A stretch of DNA of 27,849 bases from JAXIPB01 sp045403155 (GTDB taxonomy: Bacteria > Actinomycetota > Actinomycetes > Mycobacteriales > Micromonosporaceae). The DNA lies in assembly GCA_045403155.1 (NCBI GenBank), contig JAXIPB010000280.1:1-27849 (forward strand), written 5' to 3'. The first letter of the stretch is position 1. The number at the start of each line of letters is the position of its first letter. The notes under the pieces were generated by a model, which saw only the letters and a list, made by a program, of their open reading frames with translations, was not told the origin of the DNA and searched no databases. Shown here piece by piece: positions 8,888 through 15,521 of the stretch. A program made the position numbers and the translations under genes.

Positions 8888-9861
8888 ACACCACGCGCAG
8901 GCCCGGGCACAGGATGCTGGTCGTCGGGGACATCGTCACCGACATACTTGCCGTCCACAGTGGATCCGTCGCGACCGGCTCGGACACGCCGGCGAGCATC
9001 AGCGTTACCGGCGGCGGATCCGCGGCGAACACCGCGGCCTGGCTCGCGTCCGCGGGCTGTCCGGTCGACCTCGTCGGTGTGGCGGGGGTCGACGCGAACG
9101 GCGACGACCGGATCGCGGAGCTGAAAGCGTCGGGTGTCGGCTGCCGATTCGTACGACGCAGCGCGGACGCCCCGACGGGGAGCGTGATCGTGCTCGCGCA
9201 CGAGGCAGAGCGGTCGTTTCTCTGCGACCGCGGAGCGAATCTGCTCCTCGTGCCGTCCGATGTGGACGCCGCATTGAATGCCGTGGACGACGCCGTCCAT
9301 CTTCACCTGTCCGGCTACACGCTGCTCGACGCATCGTCGCTGGCGGCGGGGCGGCACGCGCTCGCCGCCGCAGCCGACCGCGGCCTCAGCACCAGCGTCG
9401 ACGCGGCGTCTGCGGCGCCCCTGCGACGGGTCGGCGGGCCAGCCTTCCTCGGCTGGGCGGGCGGCACCGACGTACTCTTCGCCAACCTCGACGAGGCACG
9501 GACGTTGCTCGAGGATGACGAGTTGGACCCGTCGGACCTCGCCCGAGCGCTGGCCCGGTTCGCGCGTCACGCGGCCGTCAAGCTCGGTGCCGCCGGAGCG
9601 GTCTGGGCGGACAAGGACGGCACGGTGATCGAGGCTCCCGCCGTGCCGGCGTCCGCGGTCATCGACGCCACCGGAGCCGGCGACGCGTTCGCGGCCGGAG
9701 TCCTGGTCGCCTGGCTGGCCGGTGAGGATCCGGCGACCGCGCTGCACTCGGGGGCCCGCCTCGGTGCGAGCGCGGTCTCGGTCGTGGGTGGCCGTCCGCC
9801 GCGGGCAATGCCACCGTTACGGCCGATGCGCCAGGTGCGACCACCCTTCGGCGCAAGGTAG
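8884..9861 (+). CDS. psuK: PfkB-family carbohydrate kinase, probably pseudouridine kinase
   Basis: A 325-residue ribokinase-fold kinase. The N-terminal PfkB signature region reads VTGGGSAANTAAWLASAG (41-58), and the C-terminal signature IDATGAGDAFAAGVLVAW contains the anion hole and catalytic Asp of the DTGAGD motif. VDLVGVAGVDANGDD is the usual dimer/lid segment. The start ATG overlaps the psuG stop by four bases (ATGA), indicating translational coupling. Because psuG acts on pseudouridine 5'-phosphate, the coupled kinase most likely phosphorylates pseudouridine; the PfkB fold alone would also allow adenosine, ribose or another nucleoside, so the symbol rests on context. No pseudouridine transporter is evident beside it. 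Confidence 0.87.
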   Translation: MNTTRRPGHRMLVVGDIVTDILAVHSGSVATGSDTPASISVTGGGSAANTAAWLASAGCPVDLVGVAGVDANGDDRIAELKASGVGCRFVRRSADAPTGSVIVLAHEAERSFLCDRGANLLLVPSDVDAALNAVDDAVHLHLSGYTLLDASSLAAGRHALAAAADRGLSTSVDAASAAPLRRVGGPAFLGWAGGTDVLFANLDEARTLLEDDELDPSDLARALARFARHAAVKLGAAGAVWADKDGTVIEAPAVPASAVIDATGAGDAFAAGVLVAWLAGEDPATALHSGARLGASAVSVVGGRPPRAMPPLRPMRQVRPPFGAR

Positions 9862-9870
9862 GCGAATCAG

Positions 9871-9936
9871 TCGGGCGTCGATGCTCAGTCGGCGTCGATG
9901 CTCAGTCCGCGTCGATGCTCAGTCGGCGTCGATGAT
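9871..9936. repeat. 17-bp tandem repeats copying the 3' end of the DUF3099 gene
   Basis: About 3.5 units of 17-18 bases sharing CGTCGATGCTCAG lie between the convergent psuK and DUF3099 stops. Read on the minus strand, each unit is GCATCGACGCNGACTGA, which repeats the last codons and stop (IDAD-stop) of the DUF3099 gene. The array therefore looks like serial duplication of the gene's 3' end. Confidence 0.85.
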
Positions 9937-10257
9937 GTGCTCGTCGCGCGGCGCCGGCAATGCGGCCTGGCCGGGCCGCAGCGGATGCGGGTCTATGACA
10001 CCACGCTTTCTCGGCCGCCGGTCGTTGGCAAGGATCACGGCCAGCCACGGCAGCAATACCATGCCAACCACGCAGAGACCCACCCACACACCCCACAGCG
10101 GCGGCTTCGTCGAGACGAGAATCGCGCCAGCGATCAGGCACAGCGCCCGGATCGACATCATGATCACATAGCGGACCTCGCGACGGCGCAGTTCCTTCTC
10201 TGGGCTCTCCGCCGCGTCCGTGATCAGGATGGGCGCCGGTTTGCGGTCGCGTACCAC
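9919..10257 (-). CDS. DUF3099 small membrane protein
   Basis: A 112-residue integral membrane protein of the actinobacterial DUF3099 family. The family core is clear: ILITDAAESPEKELRRREVRYVIMMSIR, then two membrane helices (about residues 35-53, IRALCLIAGAILVSTK, and 56-78, LWGVWVGLCVVGMVLLPWLAV) and the basic ANDRRPRKRG. The helices are separated by a very short loop, so both termini should be cytoplasmic. GTG 10257 is preceded by GGAAGG at 9 bases; an upstream extension is out of character for the family. The C-terminus ends DEHIIDAD, and its terminal codons are repeated downstream as a tandem array. Function is unknown. Confidence 0.87.
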   Translation of the reverse strand: MVRDRKPAPILITDAAESPEKELRRREVRYVIMMSIRALCLIAGAILVSTKPPLWGVWVGLCVVGMVLLPWLAVILANDRRPRKRGVIDPHPLRPGQAALPAPRDEHIIDAD

Positions 10258-10354
10258 GGCATCACGCCTTCCATGCGGGCTCCGCCTCCGATCCTGCCAC
10301 CGCGGGGCTCGCTTGCCGAACTCTTGACGAATTTTCGCGCAGCGGACCACTGCA

Positions 10355-11281
10355 GTGGCCGCCCGCGGCTGCGTGTGGGCCGTCGGCCATCTCAACGATG
10401 TCAATGACCACAGCCGGGCAATCGAGTTCGGCCGAAGCGTGTCGGCGGACTCCGAACGGATCCTTGGCCCGCGCCACACCGCCACCTTGACTGCCTGGAT
10501 CAACCTCGCGGACGCCTTTCAGTCTGCAGGTCGGCTTGGTCCGGCCGTAACTCTCTACGAACGGACCCTGACTGCTTATCAGGAGACCGTGGGTCACGAT
10601 CACCCCGACACACTCACCGCAGCCAATAATCTCGCCACCGCCTATCATGCGGCCGATCGCCTCGATGAGGCCATCGCGCTCTTTCAAAAGATCATCACCG
10701 AACCAGAGCGGGTCATCGGTGTCGACCACCCAGACACACTTTCCTCGCGAAACAATCTTGCGGGTGCATATCTGGCCGACGATTTGATCAACGACGCCAT
10801 CGCCTTGTATGAGCGCACGCTGGCCGACCGGACGCGCGTTCTTGGCGCCGATAACCCAGATACCCTGTCGTCCCGGAACAACTTAGCCGAGGCGTACCTG
10901 GCGGACGACCGCGTGGACGAGGCCATCGCGCTTCATGAACAGACGCTGGCCAAATGGACTGAGGTGCTCGGCACGAACCATCCGGATACACTCTCTTCGC
11001 GCAACAATCTCGCCGGTGCTTACCTGGCCGACATTCGATACGACGACGCCATCGCCCAGTACGAGCGCGGGGCCGCCGACCGGGCGAGGGTGCTCGGTGT
11101 CGATCACATCGCTTCCCTCACATCACGCAACAACTTGGCCGGCGCGTATCTTGGTGCCGGCCGAAAGCAGGCCGCCATCGAACTCTACGAGTCGACGCTC
11201 GCAGACTGCGGGCAGGTTCTCGGCGACGACCATCGACTGATCCGGGAGATTCGTGACGGACTCGACATCGCCTCGCTGTAA
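10355..11281 (+). CDS. Tetratricopeptide-repeat protein, probably truncated at the N-terminus
   Basis: A 308-residue protein made almost entirely of 42-residue TPR units (TPR_10/TPR_12 type). The repeating core is HPDTLSSRNNLAGAYLADDRxDEAIALYERTLADRxRVLG, seen about six times. Actinobacterial proteins with these units usually carry a large N-terminal part (NB-ARC/AAA ATPase or signalling domain) before them; here the frame begins at GTG 10355 and an in-frame TGA at 10325-10327 blocks extension upstream. The first residues (GCVWAVGHLNDVNDHSRAIEFGRSV) already look like the interior of such a solenoid, so this is probably a surviving C-terminal segment. There is no recognisable ribosome-binding site. 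It converges on the Fic gene; a 6-bp stem at 11281-11303 follows the stop. Confidence 0.75.
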   Translation: MAARGCVWAVGHLNDVNDHSRAIEFGRSVSADSERILGPRHTATLTAWINLADAFQSAGRLGPAVTLYERTLTAYQETVGHDHPDTLTAANNLATAYHAADRLDEAIALFQKIITEPERVIGVDHPDTLSSRNNLAGAYLADDLINDAIALYERTLADRTRVLGADNPDTLSSRNNLAEAYLADDRVDEAIALHEQTLAKWTEVLGTNHPDTLSSRNNLAGAYLADIRYDDAIAQYERGAADRARVLGVDHIASLTSRNNLAGAYLGAGRKQAAIELYESTLADCGQVLGDDHRLIREIRDGLDIASL

Positions 11282-11386
11282 GCGACGGCGACGATTTGTC
11301 GCTGATCTTGCCATCGCACGGACCGCGCTCATAGCCTGAGATGCCGGTCTTCCGCGCGAGGCTCCGACATACGTGAGCGGACGCAC

Positions 11387-12013
11387 TCACGACCTCGCAA
11401 ACTTGAGAAGCGGTGCGTAATCGAACTTGCGGTCCGCGGTTCGCAGGGCGACGAGATACTCGGCGCGTGCTGGGCTGCTGGCGGCAAGATCGCCGCTGGC
11501 GCCCCATGTGAACCGCGGCCGCCCCAGTGCAACGACGAGCAGGTCGGCAGCCAGCCGCGCATGTCGGCCATTGCCATTGGGAAAGGGGTGAATCGACACT
11601 AGCCGATGGTGAAACCTCACGGCCACATCATCGGGAGGCCAAGCCGGATTCATCGCGTCGGCGGTCTGCATCCGCACATCACCGAGGAGGTTCTCAACCT
11701 CAATCGCAATGCGGTGTGGGCTGACGCCGATATTCGTCTCCCGCTGCCGCCACGTGCCCGCCCATCGCCACACCTCACCAAACATTCGCTTATGCAGGTC
11801 GACCAGCGTCCGACGGTCCAGAACGCGGTCAACGCTCCACCTCCGCCGAGACGTGAAGGCCCACATCATCGCCGCAAAGACATTCGCCTGCTCGGCGGCG
11901 TTAAGGTCACGCTGGCTGGCAACCCATGCCGGAAGCAACGCCGACAAATCCTCCTCAGATAGAGGGGTAGCGTCGGGCGGATCTTTATCACTCACAGCGC
12001 GACCAGTCGTCAC
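11387..12013 (-). CDS. Fic/DOC domain protein, mobile mystery protein B type
   Basis: A 208-residue Fic-fold protein. The catalytic motif HPFPNGNGRHAR (142-153) matches HPFx(D/N)GNGRxxR, with His142 as the general base, the loop that binds ATP, and Arg residues for the phosphates; Fic enzymes transfer AMP (or another phosphate-containing group) to a target protein. The N-terminal DPPDATPLSEEDLSALLP ... LNAAEQANV is characteristic of mobile mystery protein B, which is encoded with an HTH partner. The GTG at 12013 overlaps the partner's stop by GTGA; an internal GTG at 11995 (VSDKDPPDATPL) would match the usual N-terminus as well. I see no S/T-xxx-E-G/N inhibitory motif in either protein. The motif is intact, so activity is plausible. 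Confidence 0.9.
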   Translation of the reverse strand: MTTGRAVSDKDPPDATPLSEEDLSALLPAWVASQRDLNAAEQANVFAAMMWAFTSRRRWSVDRVLDRRTLVDLHKRMFGEVWRWAGTWRQRETNIGVSPHRIAIEVENLLGDVRMQTADAMNPAWPPDDVAVRFHHRLVSIHPFPNGNGRHARLAADLLVVALGRPRFTWGASGDLAASSPARAEYLVALRTADRKFDYAPLLKFARS

Positions 12014-12471
12014 GAGTCATCACGCCACTGGCGACCGGCCGCGACAATCTCAGCTGCTTGTCGTCGCACCGCATCACCGTCGACACCGACCGCCTGGTCC
12101 TCCAATGACATTGTCACGTCGGTGGCATACATCTGGCGGCGTGCAACGGCTATGGCCTGTCTGTCCACAGTGTTCTGAAGCGTGGTCCGCGGGAGCACGA
12201 CGTACACCAATTCGCAGTCCATCGCATCGGCGGCTCTCCGTAGGGTGTCGATACGAATGCGGCCGTCAAGCTCGCTGATCTCCATCGCCCGGACAGCCTG
12301 CGCGGAAACTCCGAGCCGTCTGGCCAGCACAGCCGCGCTCATACCCAAAGCCTCGCGCACCGCGCGCAGCCAACCGGCGCGAGGTGCAACGAATCGGCCG
12401 GCTGGACCGAGCTTGGTCAGCCTGCGATCGAGGTGAAGGCGACCCTGTTGGGCCTGAAGCGCAGTTGCCAT
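12010..12471 (-). CDS. XRE-type HTH protein, mobile mystery protein A type (Fic partner)
   Basis: A 153-residue DNA-binding protein. After LDRRLTKLGPAGRFVAPRAGWLRAVREAL comes a helix-turn-helix (about residues 46-70, MSAAVLARRLGVSAQAVRAMEISE), then IDTLRRAADAMDCELVYVVLPR. The pattern GWLRAVREALGMS...LARRLGVS...TLRRAADAMDCELVY is the mobile mystery protein A signature. It lies first in the operon and overlaps the Fic gene by GTGA, so the two are translationally coupled and probably form an antitoxin/regulator-toxin pair; autoregulation is an inference from the HTH. The start is uncertain: ATG 12471 fits homologues, and ATG 12483 would add four residues; neither has a good ribosome-binding site. 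Confidence 0.87.
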   Translation of the reverse strand: MATALQAQQGRLHLDRRLTKLGPAGRFVAPRAGWLRAVREALGMSAAVLARRLGVSAQAVRAMEISELDGRIRIDTLRRAADAMDCELVYVVLPRTTLQNTVDRQAIAVARRQMYATDVTMSLEDQAVGVDGDAVRRQAAEIVAAGRQWRDDS

Positions 12472-12557
12472 GCGCCAAAGCATACCTTGCTGCTTGGCTG
12501 CTGTACAACAAAGTTCAGCTTGCTAATTCTCAATCGAAATACATGTTTCAGATTGTG
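12472..12557 (-). promoter_or_regulatory. AT-rich presumed promoter of the HTH-Fic pair
   Basis: This 86-base gap is clearly more AT-rich than its surroundings and lies upstream of the HTH gene. On the minus strand a TTGAGA (12528-12533 in plus coordinates) resembles a -35 element; the hexamer 17 bases further is TGTTGT, a poor -10. The base composition is the main evidence. Confidence 0.3.
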
Positions 12558-13052
12558 TCAGCTGTCCTTGGCGGCGGCCTTCATCGCCTTCTTGTACTCG
12601 CGCACCTTGGCCAGCGACAACTCGTCGTCGATATCGGCGACCGATCGGAGCGAGCCCTCCTCGCCGTAGACGCCAGTTGCCTCACGCCACCCGTCGGGTT
12701 GGACGCCGAACTGCTTGCCCAGCAGGGCGACGAAGATCTGCGACTTCTGCTTGCCGAAGCCTGGTAATTGGCCGATGCGGGCAACCGCGTCCTTCCCATC
12801 CCTCGCCTCGGCCCACAACTTCGAGGCATCGCCGTCGTACCGTTCCACCAGGATCTGGCACATTTCCTGCGCCCGTTTCGCAAACGCCCTTGGAAAACGA
12901 TGCAGGGCCGGCGGCTTCGCGAAGATCGCCTCAAGACCTTCCGGGTCGTATGCGGCGATGTCGCGAGCATCAAGGTCGCGGCCGAGGCGTTGCTTCAACA
13001 CGTACGGGGACGAGAACGCCTTCTCCATGGGTTGTTGTTGATCGCAGCACAT
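12558..13052 (-). pseudogene. HhH-GPD family protein, N-terminally truncated (copy 1)
   Basis: Residues after DQQQPMEKAF align along the full remaining length with the intact paralogue at 13429-13995 (SSPYVL, PPALHRFP, LPGFGKQKSQIFVALLGK, DGWREA, YGEEGSLRSVADI, LAKVREYKKAMKA). The HhH-GPD fold is shared with base-excision DNA glycosylases, and LPGFGKQK is the helix-hairpin-helix; the family (TIGR03252 type) is uncharacterised. The first 30 or so residues (SLPI...LAVLVGM) are missing: homology stops exactly at the GATCAACA encoding DQQ, and ATG-TGC-TGC upstream is unrelated. The frame is otherwise open and could be expressed from ATG 13052 or 13028, but an intact fold is doubtful. A matching N-terminal piece of another copy is at 24173-24265. 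Confidence 0.8.
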
Positions 13053-13088
13053 TTTCTAGCTATGGATAGGCCGATCAATATTTCCTGC

Positions 13089-13379
13089 TCAGAAGCCGAT
13101 GAGCGGGATCCGAGTCGGAACGCCGCCGGTCACCACGATCGGCGAGGCGAAACTGATGTAGCGGTATGCCAGCCCCTCCGTGTGCGGCAGGTGGCTGTGC
13201 GGGCCGTGGTGCGGCTCGGCTACGCGGATCGTCGCGACCGGCATGTTGAACTCGGGCAGCGAGTAGTTGACCGCCTCGACGAAGATGGGCTCGGCCACCT
13301 CCTCGTGGTGCACCACGGCGGGACCGCGATGCCCGCGGCCAGAGCGGTCGGCCCGGCGGATCGCCGCCGACCTCGCCAA
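13089..13379 (-). CDS. Unrecognised ORF, possibly a gene fragment
   Basis: A 96-codon open frame fills most of the gap between the two HhH-GPD genes. The N-terminal third is Arg/His-rich and unconvincing, but the C-terminal part from about residue 27 (EVAEPIFVEAVNYSLPEFNMPVA ... TEGLAYRYISFASPIV ... IPLIGF) has the composition of a real folded protein. I do not recognise the family. No ribosome-binding site is visible, so this is most likely the 3' end of a degraded gene; the real start may lie near VVHHEEVAE. Confidence 0.3.
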   Translation of the reverse strand: MARSAAIRRADRSGRGHRGPAVVHHEEVAEPIFVEAVNYSLPEFNMPVATIRVAEPHHGPHSHLPHTEGLAYRYISFASPIVVTGGVPTRIPLIGF

Positions 13380-13428
13380 GAAGGCCGCCCGGCAGTCGCC
13401 GCTGGACTCGCCGGGAGCCTGGCAGCCG

Positions 13429-13995
13429 TCACTTCCCGGCGGCCTCGGCCTTCATCGCCTTCTTGTAGGTGCGCACCTGGGCCAGGGAGTCGTCGTCCAC
13501 GATGTCTGCGACCGAGCGGTACGAGCCCTCCTCGCCGTACGCGCCGGCAGCCTCACGCCAGCCCTCAGGCTGCGCGATGTCCCGCTTGCCGAGCAGGGCC
13601 ACCAGAATCTGGGCCTTCTGCTGGCCGAACCCGGGCAACGCCTTGATGCGCCGCAGCAGCTCGGTACCGGTTGCCGCGTCGGACCAGAGCCGCGCGGGGT
13701 CGCCGTCGTACTGGGCCACGATCGCCCGACAGACCTCCTGCACCCGGGCGGCCATCGCCTTCGGGAACCGATGGAGCGCTGGCGGCGTGGAGAAGATGGT
13801 GACCAGCTCGTCCGGGTCGTATTCGGCGATCTCCGCGGCGGTGGGCTCGTGACCGAGACGCAGCCCGAGGACATAGGGCGACGTGAACGCTTTCTCAAGC
13901 GGGACCTGTTGATCAAGGGTCATGCCGACCAGGACCGCCAGCGGGTCGCGGTCGAGAAGCGCGTTGGCCTCGGGGGGAATCGGAAGCGAGAACAC
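13429..13995 (-). CDS. HhH-GPD family protein, complete (copy 2)
   Basis: A 188-residue member of the uncharacterised actinobacterial HhH-GPD family (TIGR03252 type), related to base-excision repair glycosylases. Visible segments are SLPIPPEANALLDRDPLAVLVGM (6-28), DQQVPLEKAFTSPYVL, PPALHRFPKAM, the helix-hairpin-helix LPGFGQQKAQILVALLGK, then GWREAAGAYGEEGSYRSVADI and a Lys/Ala tail. The catalytic Lys or Asp of classical glycosylases cannot be assigned with confidence, so an enzymatic role is not claimed. The start is GTG 13995; an ATG two bases upstream is out of frame. No strong ribosome-binding site is seen. It stands about 380 bases from the truncated paralogue on the same strand, so the pair arose by duplication or separate acquisition. 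Confidence 0.87.
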   Translation of the reverse strand: MFSLPIPPEANALLDRDPLAVLVGMTLDQQVPLEKAFTSPYVLGLRLGHEPTAAEIAEYDPDELVTIFSTPPALHRFPKAMAARVQEVCRAIVAQYDGDPARLWSDAATGTELLRRIKALPGFGQQKAQILVALLGKRDIAQPEGWREAAGAYGEEGSYRSVADIVDDDSLAQVRTYKKAMKAEAAGK

Positions 13996-14026
13996 ATCGA
14001 CAGCCTAGCCGGGGGGTACCCGGACG

Positions 14027-14057
14027 TTGCTCAAGCGTCAGAGTCCTGGGCTACGCT
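14027..14057 (+). promoter_or_regulatory. Candidate promoter for the small-ORF cluster
   Basis: TTGCTC (14027-14032) and TACGCT (14052-14057), spaced by 19 bases, fit the loose actinobacterial TTGnnn / TAnnnT pattern. They lie about 55 bases before the GTG at 14111, which has AGGAG immediately upstream. The spacing is at the long end, so confidence is low. Confidence 0.28.
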
Positions 14058-14110
14058 CTACGTCGCAATAGTTACACGCCTGTAATTCGGACCGATCTTG
14101 ACAGGAGAGA

Positions 14111-14314
14111 GTGAGTCTGCGCATGAGCGACAGCCCTTCGACGCCCGGCGAGGCCCCTTCGCCGCCGCCACCGCCGCCTCCGCCCGCGCTCCCGACGTGG
14201 ATGAGCACGGTCGAGATCCGCCATGGCCACCCCGGCCACATTCACGACGGCGGCACGTACGAGACGAAGGTGGCGAAGGGTGACCCCCGGCGAGGAGCGC
14301 GATGGCGGCGCTGA
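14111..14314 (+). CDS. Small Pro-rich hypothetical protein
   Basis: A 67-residue ORF with AGGAG three bases before GTG 14111 (ATG 14123 is an alternative giving 63 residues). It has a run of eight prolines after a Ser/Pro-rich start, then a more structured part, MSTVEIRHGHPGHIHDGGTY, and a basic end. I do not recognise a family. It is the first of three closely spaced small ORFs on the plus strand (next start 4 bases after its stop). Whether the region between this and the next ORF carries a frameshift is unclear, because an AGGAG-preceded ATG at 14302 is in a third frame. Confidence 0.4.
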   Translation: MSLRMSDSPSTPGEAPSPPPPPPPPALPTWMSTVEIRHGHPGHIHDGGTYETKVAKGDPRRGARWRR

Positions 14315-14318
14315 GCCG

Positions 14319-14468
14319 ATGTCGTCGGCCGCGCCCGAGCCCGGACCGCCGTACCCGACCGGGCCGATGGACACGGTTCCGGCCGAACCCGTCGACACGT
14401 CCTGGCTCAACACGGAGCTGATCTTCCACGAGCCGCCGGTGTCATTCAAGGACGATATCCTCCGGTGA
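14319..14468 (+). CDS. Small hypothetical protein coupled to a membrane-protein remnant
   Basis: A 49-residue ORF (MSSAAPEPGPPYPTGPMDTV ... WLNTELIFHEPPVSFKDDILR). The last bases of its stop overlap the GTG of the next ORF (GTGA at 14465-14468), a translational-coupling arrangement that argues for a real gene. There is no good ribosome-binding site before ATG 14319, and the frame is open upstream to at least 14223, so the start is uncertain. The family is unknown. Confidence 0.38.
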   Translation: MSSAAPEPGPPYPTGPMDTVPAEPVDTSWLNTELIFHEPPVSFKDDILR

Positions 14469-14702
14469 CCGACTACAGCTCGGTCTACCCGGAGTTCATC
14501 GCGGGCGAGCTGGAGACCGAACGCGAACGCCGCGCGAACCTCGAGTCGCGCGGCCAGCGGCACGGTGCTGATTCTCGTGGTGATTGCCGCGGCGGTGGTG
14601 GAGATGGCCCGAGGGTACTCGGGCGAACCCTTCACTTGGTTGGGGGCGATCGCGGGGCTGACTTACCTGGTCGCGGTAGCGGTCGCGCGGTTGCGTGGAT
14701 AG
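14465..14702 (+). pseudogene. Frameshifted small two-helix membrane protein
   Basis: Frame 2 encodes VTDYSSVYPEFIAGELETER ... NLESR and then turns into Gly/Arg-rich nonsense. Frame 3 continues the protein as ASGTVLILVVIAAAVVEMAR, GYSGEPFTWLGAIAGLTYLV and AVAVARLRG followed by TAG at 14700-14702. Removing one base in the GCGCGGCC run near 14552 joins the two into one protein of about 78 residues with a charged cytoplasmic N-terminus and two membrane helices. The join is natural (LESR-ASGT), so I infer a single-base insertion or a sequencing error rather than two genes. The family looks like the small membrane proteins seen in actinobacterial accessory regions, but I cannot name it. Confidence 0.6.
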
Positions 14703-14729
14703 GAGACCGGCATGCCATCCGTTCGTTTT

Positions 14730-14745
14730 TCGAACCTCTGTTCGC
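14730..14745. promoter_or_regulatory. LexA-type SOS box
   Basis: TCGAAC-CTCT-GTTCGC matches the actinobacterial SOS box TCGAAC-N4-GTTCGA at 11 of 12 defined positions. A further GTTCG at 14721-14725 makes three alternating half-sites. It lies just after the frameshifted membrane gene. No DNA-damage gene starts within several hundred bases on the plus strand; on the minus strand the nearest coding start is the HhH-GPD copy 2 at 13995, too far to claim. Confidence 0.55.
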
Positions 14746-15440
14746 AGAATGCATAACACTGCTAAGTCCGCGCGGTCCAATCAAGCTCTGATGTCAGATT
14801 GCGACGACCGGCTGCGGCTCGGTCACCCGGTGCAGGACCGCTTCGGCTGATGCCCTGCTGGCTCCGCCGGTGCGACGGATGCCCAGCTCATGCCGCGAGC
14901 GGTTGGCACAGCCAGACCTGTCGCCGCTGCGCGATGAGACGTACGGCTGGCGCCGATGGGATGGTGCTTCGCCGGACGGGCGTTCCCCAACACTGACGTC
15001 ACGGGAACGGTCGTGGAGGGCGGTCGCACGCTGCGCAGACCTGAGCGACGCGTTGAGACGTGCCGGCATCGCCACGGCCTATGGGGGTTGCGATTAGCGC
15101 GGACATGCTGGATGAGCTGTTGGTGTACGCATGGTCGCCGGACCCTGGTGTTCTCGTCGACTGCTTGACCGGCGTCCGTGGCGCGTCTGGCCGCAGCGAT
15201 CCTGAGCGTGCCTGTCGCTCGGGGTGGGATGCCCCGTGTGCGGTGGGGACTGCGGCCGCCTTCTCACCGCGCGGGCGGTTCCTTCGAGGGACGTCGAGCG
15301 ACGCGCTTTCCCCGGCGGGGGACCGACCGAAGCATCGTGCCCGCAGCGGGCCGGCACGTCGGTGGGCTGGCGCCGGCGTGGGCTATGACCGGCACCGGAT
15401 CGGCCGACAAAACGTGGTTGTCACACGACTTCCCCTGCCG
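14746..15440. other. Non-coding or decayed stretch, no gene recognised
   Basis: About 700 bases with short open frames in all frames but no frame with a ribosome-binding site, a domain or a consistent composition. Fragments such as RDETYGWRRWDGASPDGRSP on the plus strand could be debris of a former gene. I see no RNA gene. The region lies between the SOS-box site and the end of the histidine kinase operon. Confidence 0.5.
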
Positions 15441-15441
15441 A

Positions 15442-15487
15442 GGGCTAGGGGCCCCCTAGCCCTGGGCTAGGGGGGCTAGGGGGTGGG
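15442..15487. repeat. CTAG-rich perfect palindrome followed by a G-quadruplex motif
   Basis: GGGCTAGGGG (15442-15451) and CCCCTAGCCC (15453-15462) form a perfect 10-bp inverted repeat with a one-base centre. Immediately after, 15464-15487 carries four G-runs of at least three separated by CTA, CTA and T, a canonical G-quadruplex motif made of further GGGCTA units. The element lies 35 bases beyond the stop of the histidine kinase gene (minus strand) and may work as its terminator or as a structured DNA element. Confidence 0.8.
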
Positions 15488-15521
15488 TCAGTCCGGGCCG
15501 GGAGGACTCTCTCGTACATCC

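Noticed and set aside
11281..11303. Stem-loop after the TPR stop as a terminator
   Set aside because: Only a 6-bp stem with an 11-base loop and no T-run; too weak to call.
14870..15097. Plus-strand ORF after the SOS box as an SOS-controlled gene
   Set aside because: No ribosome-binding site, Arg-rich composition and no recognisable domain; kept only as possible debris.
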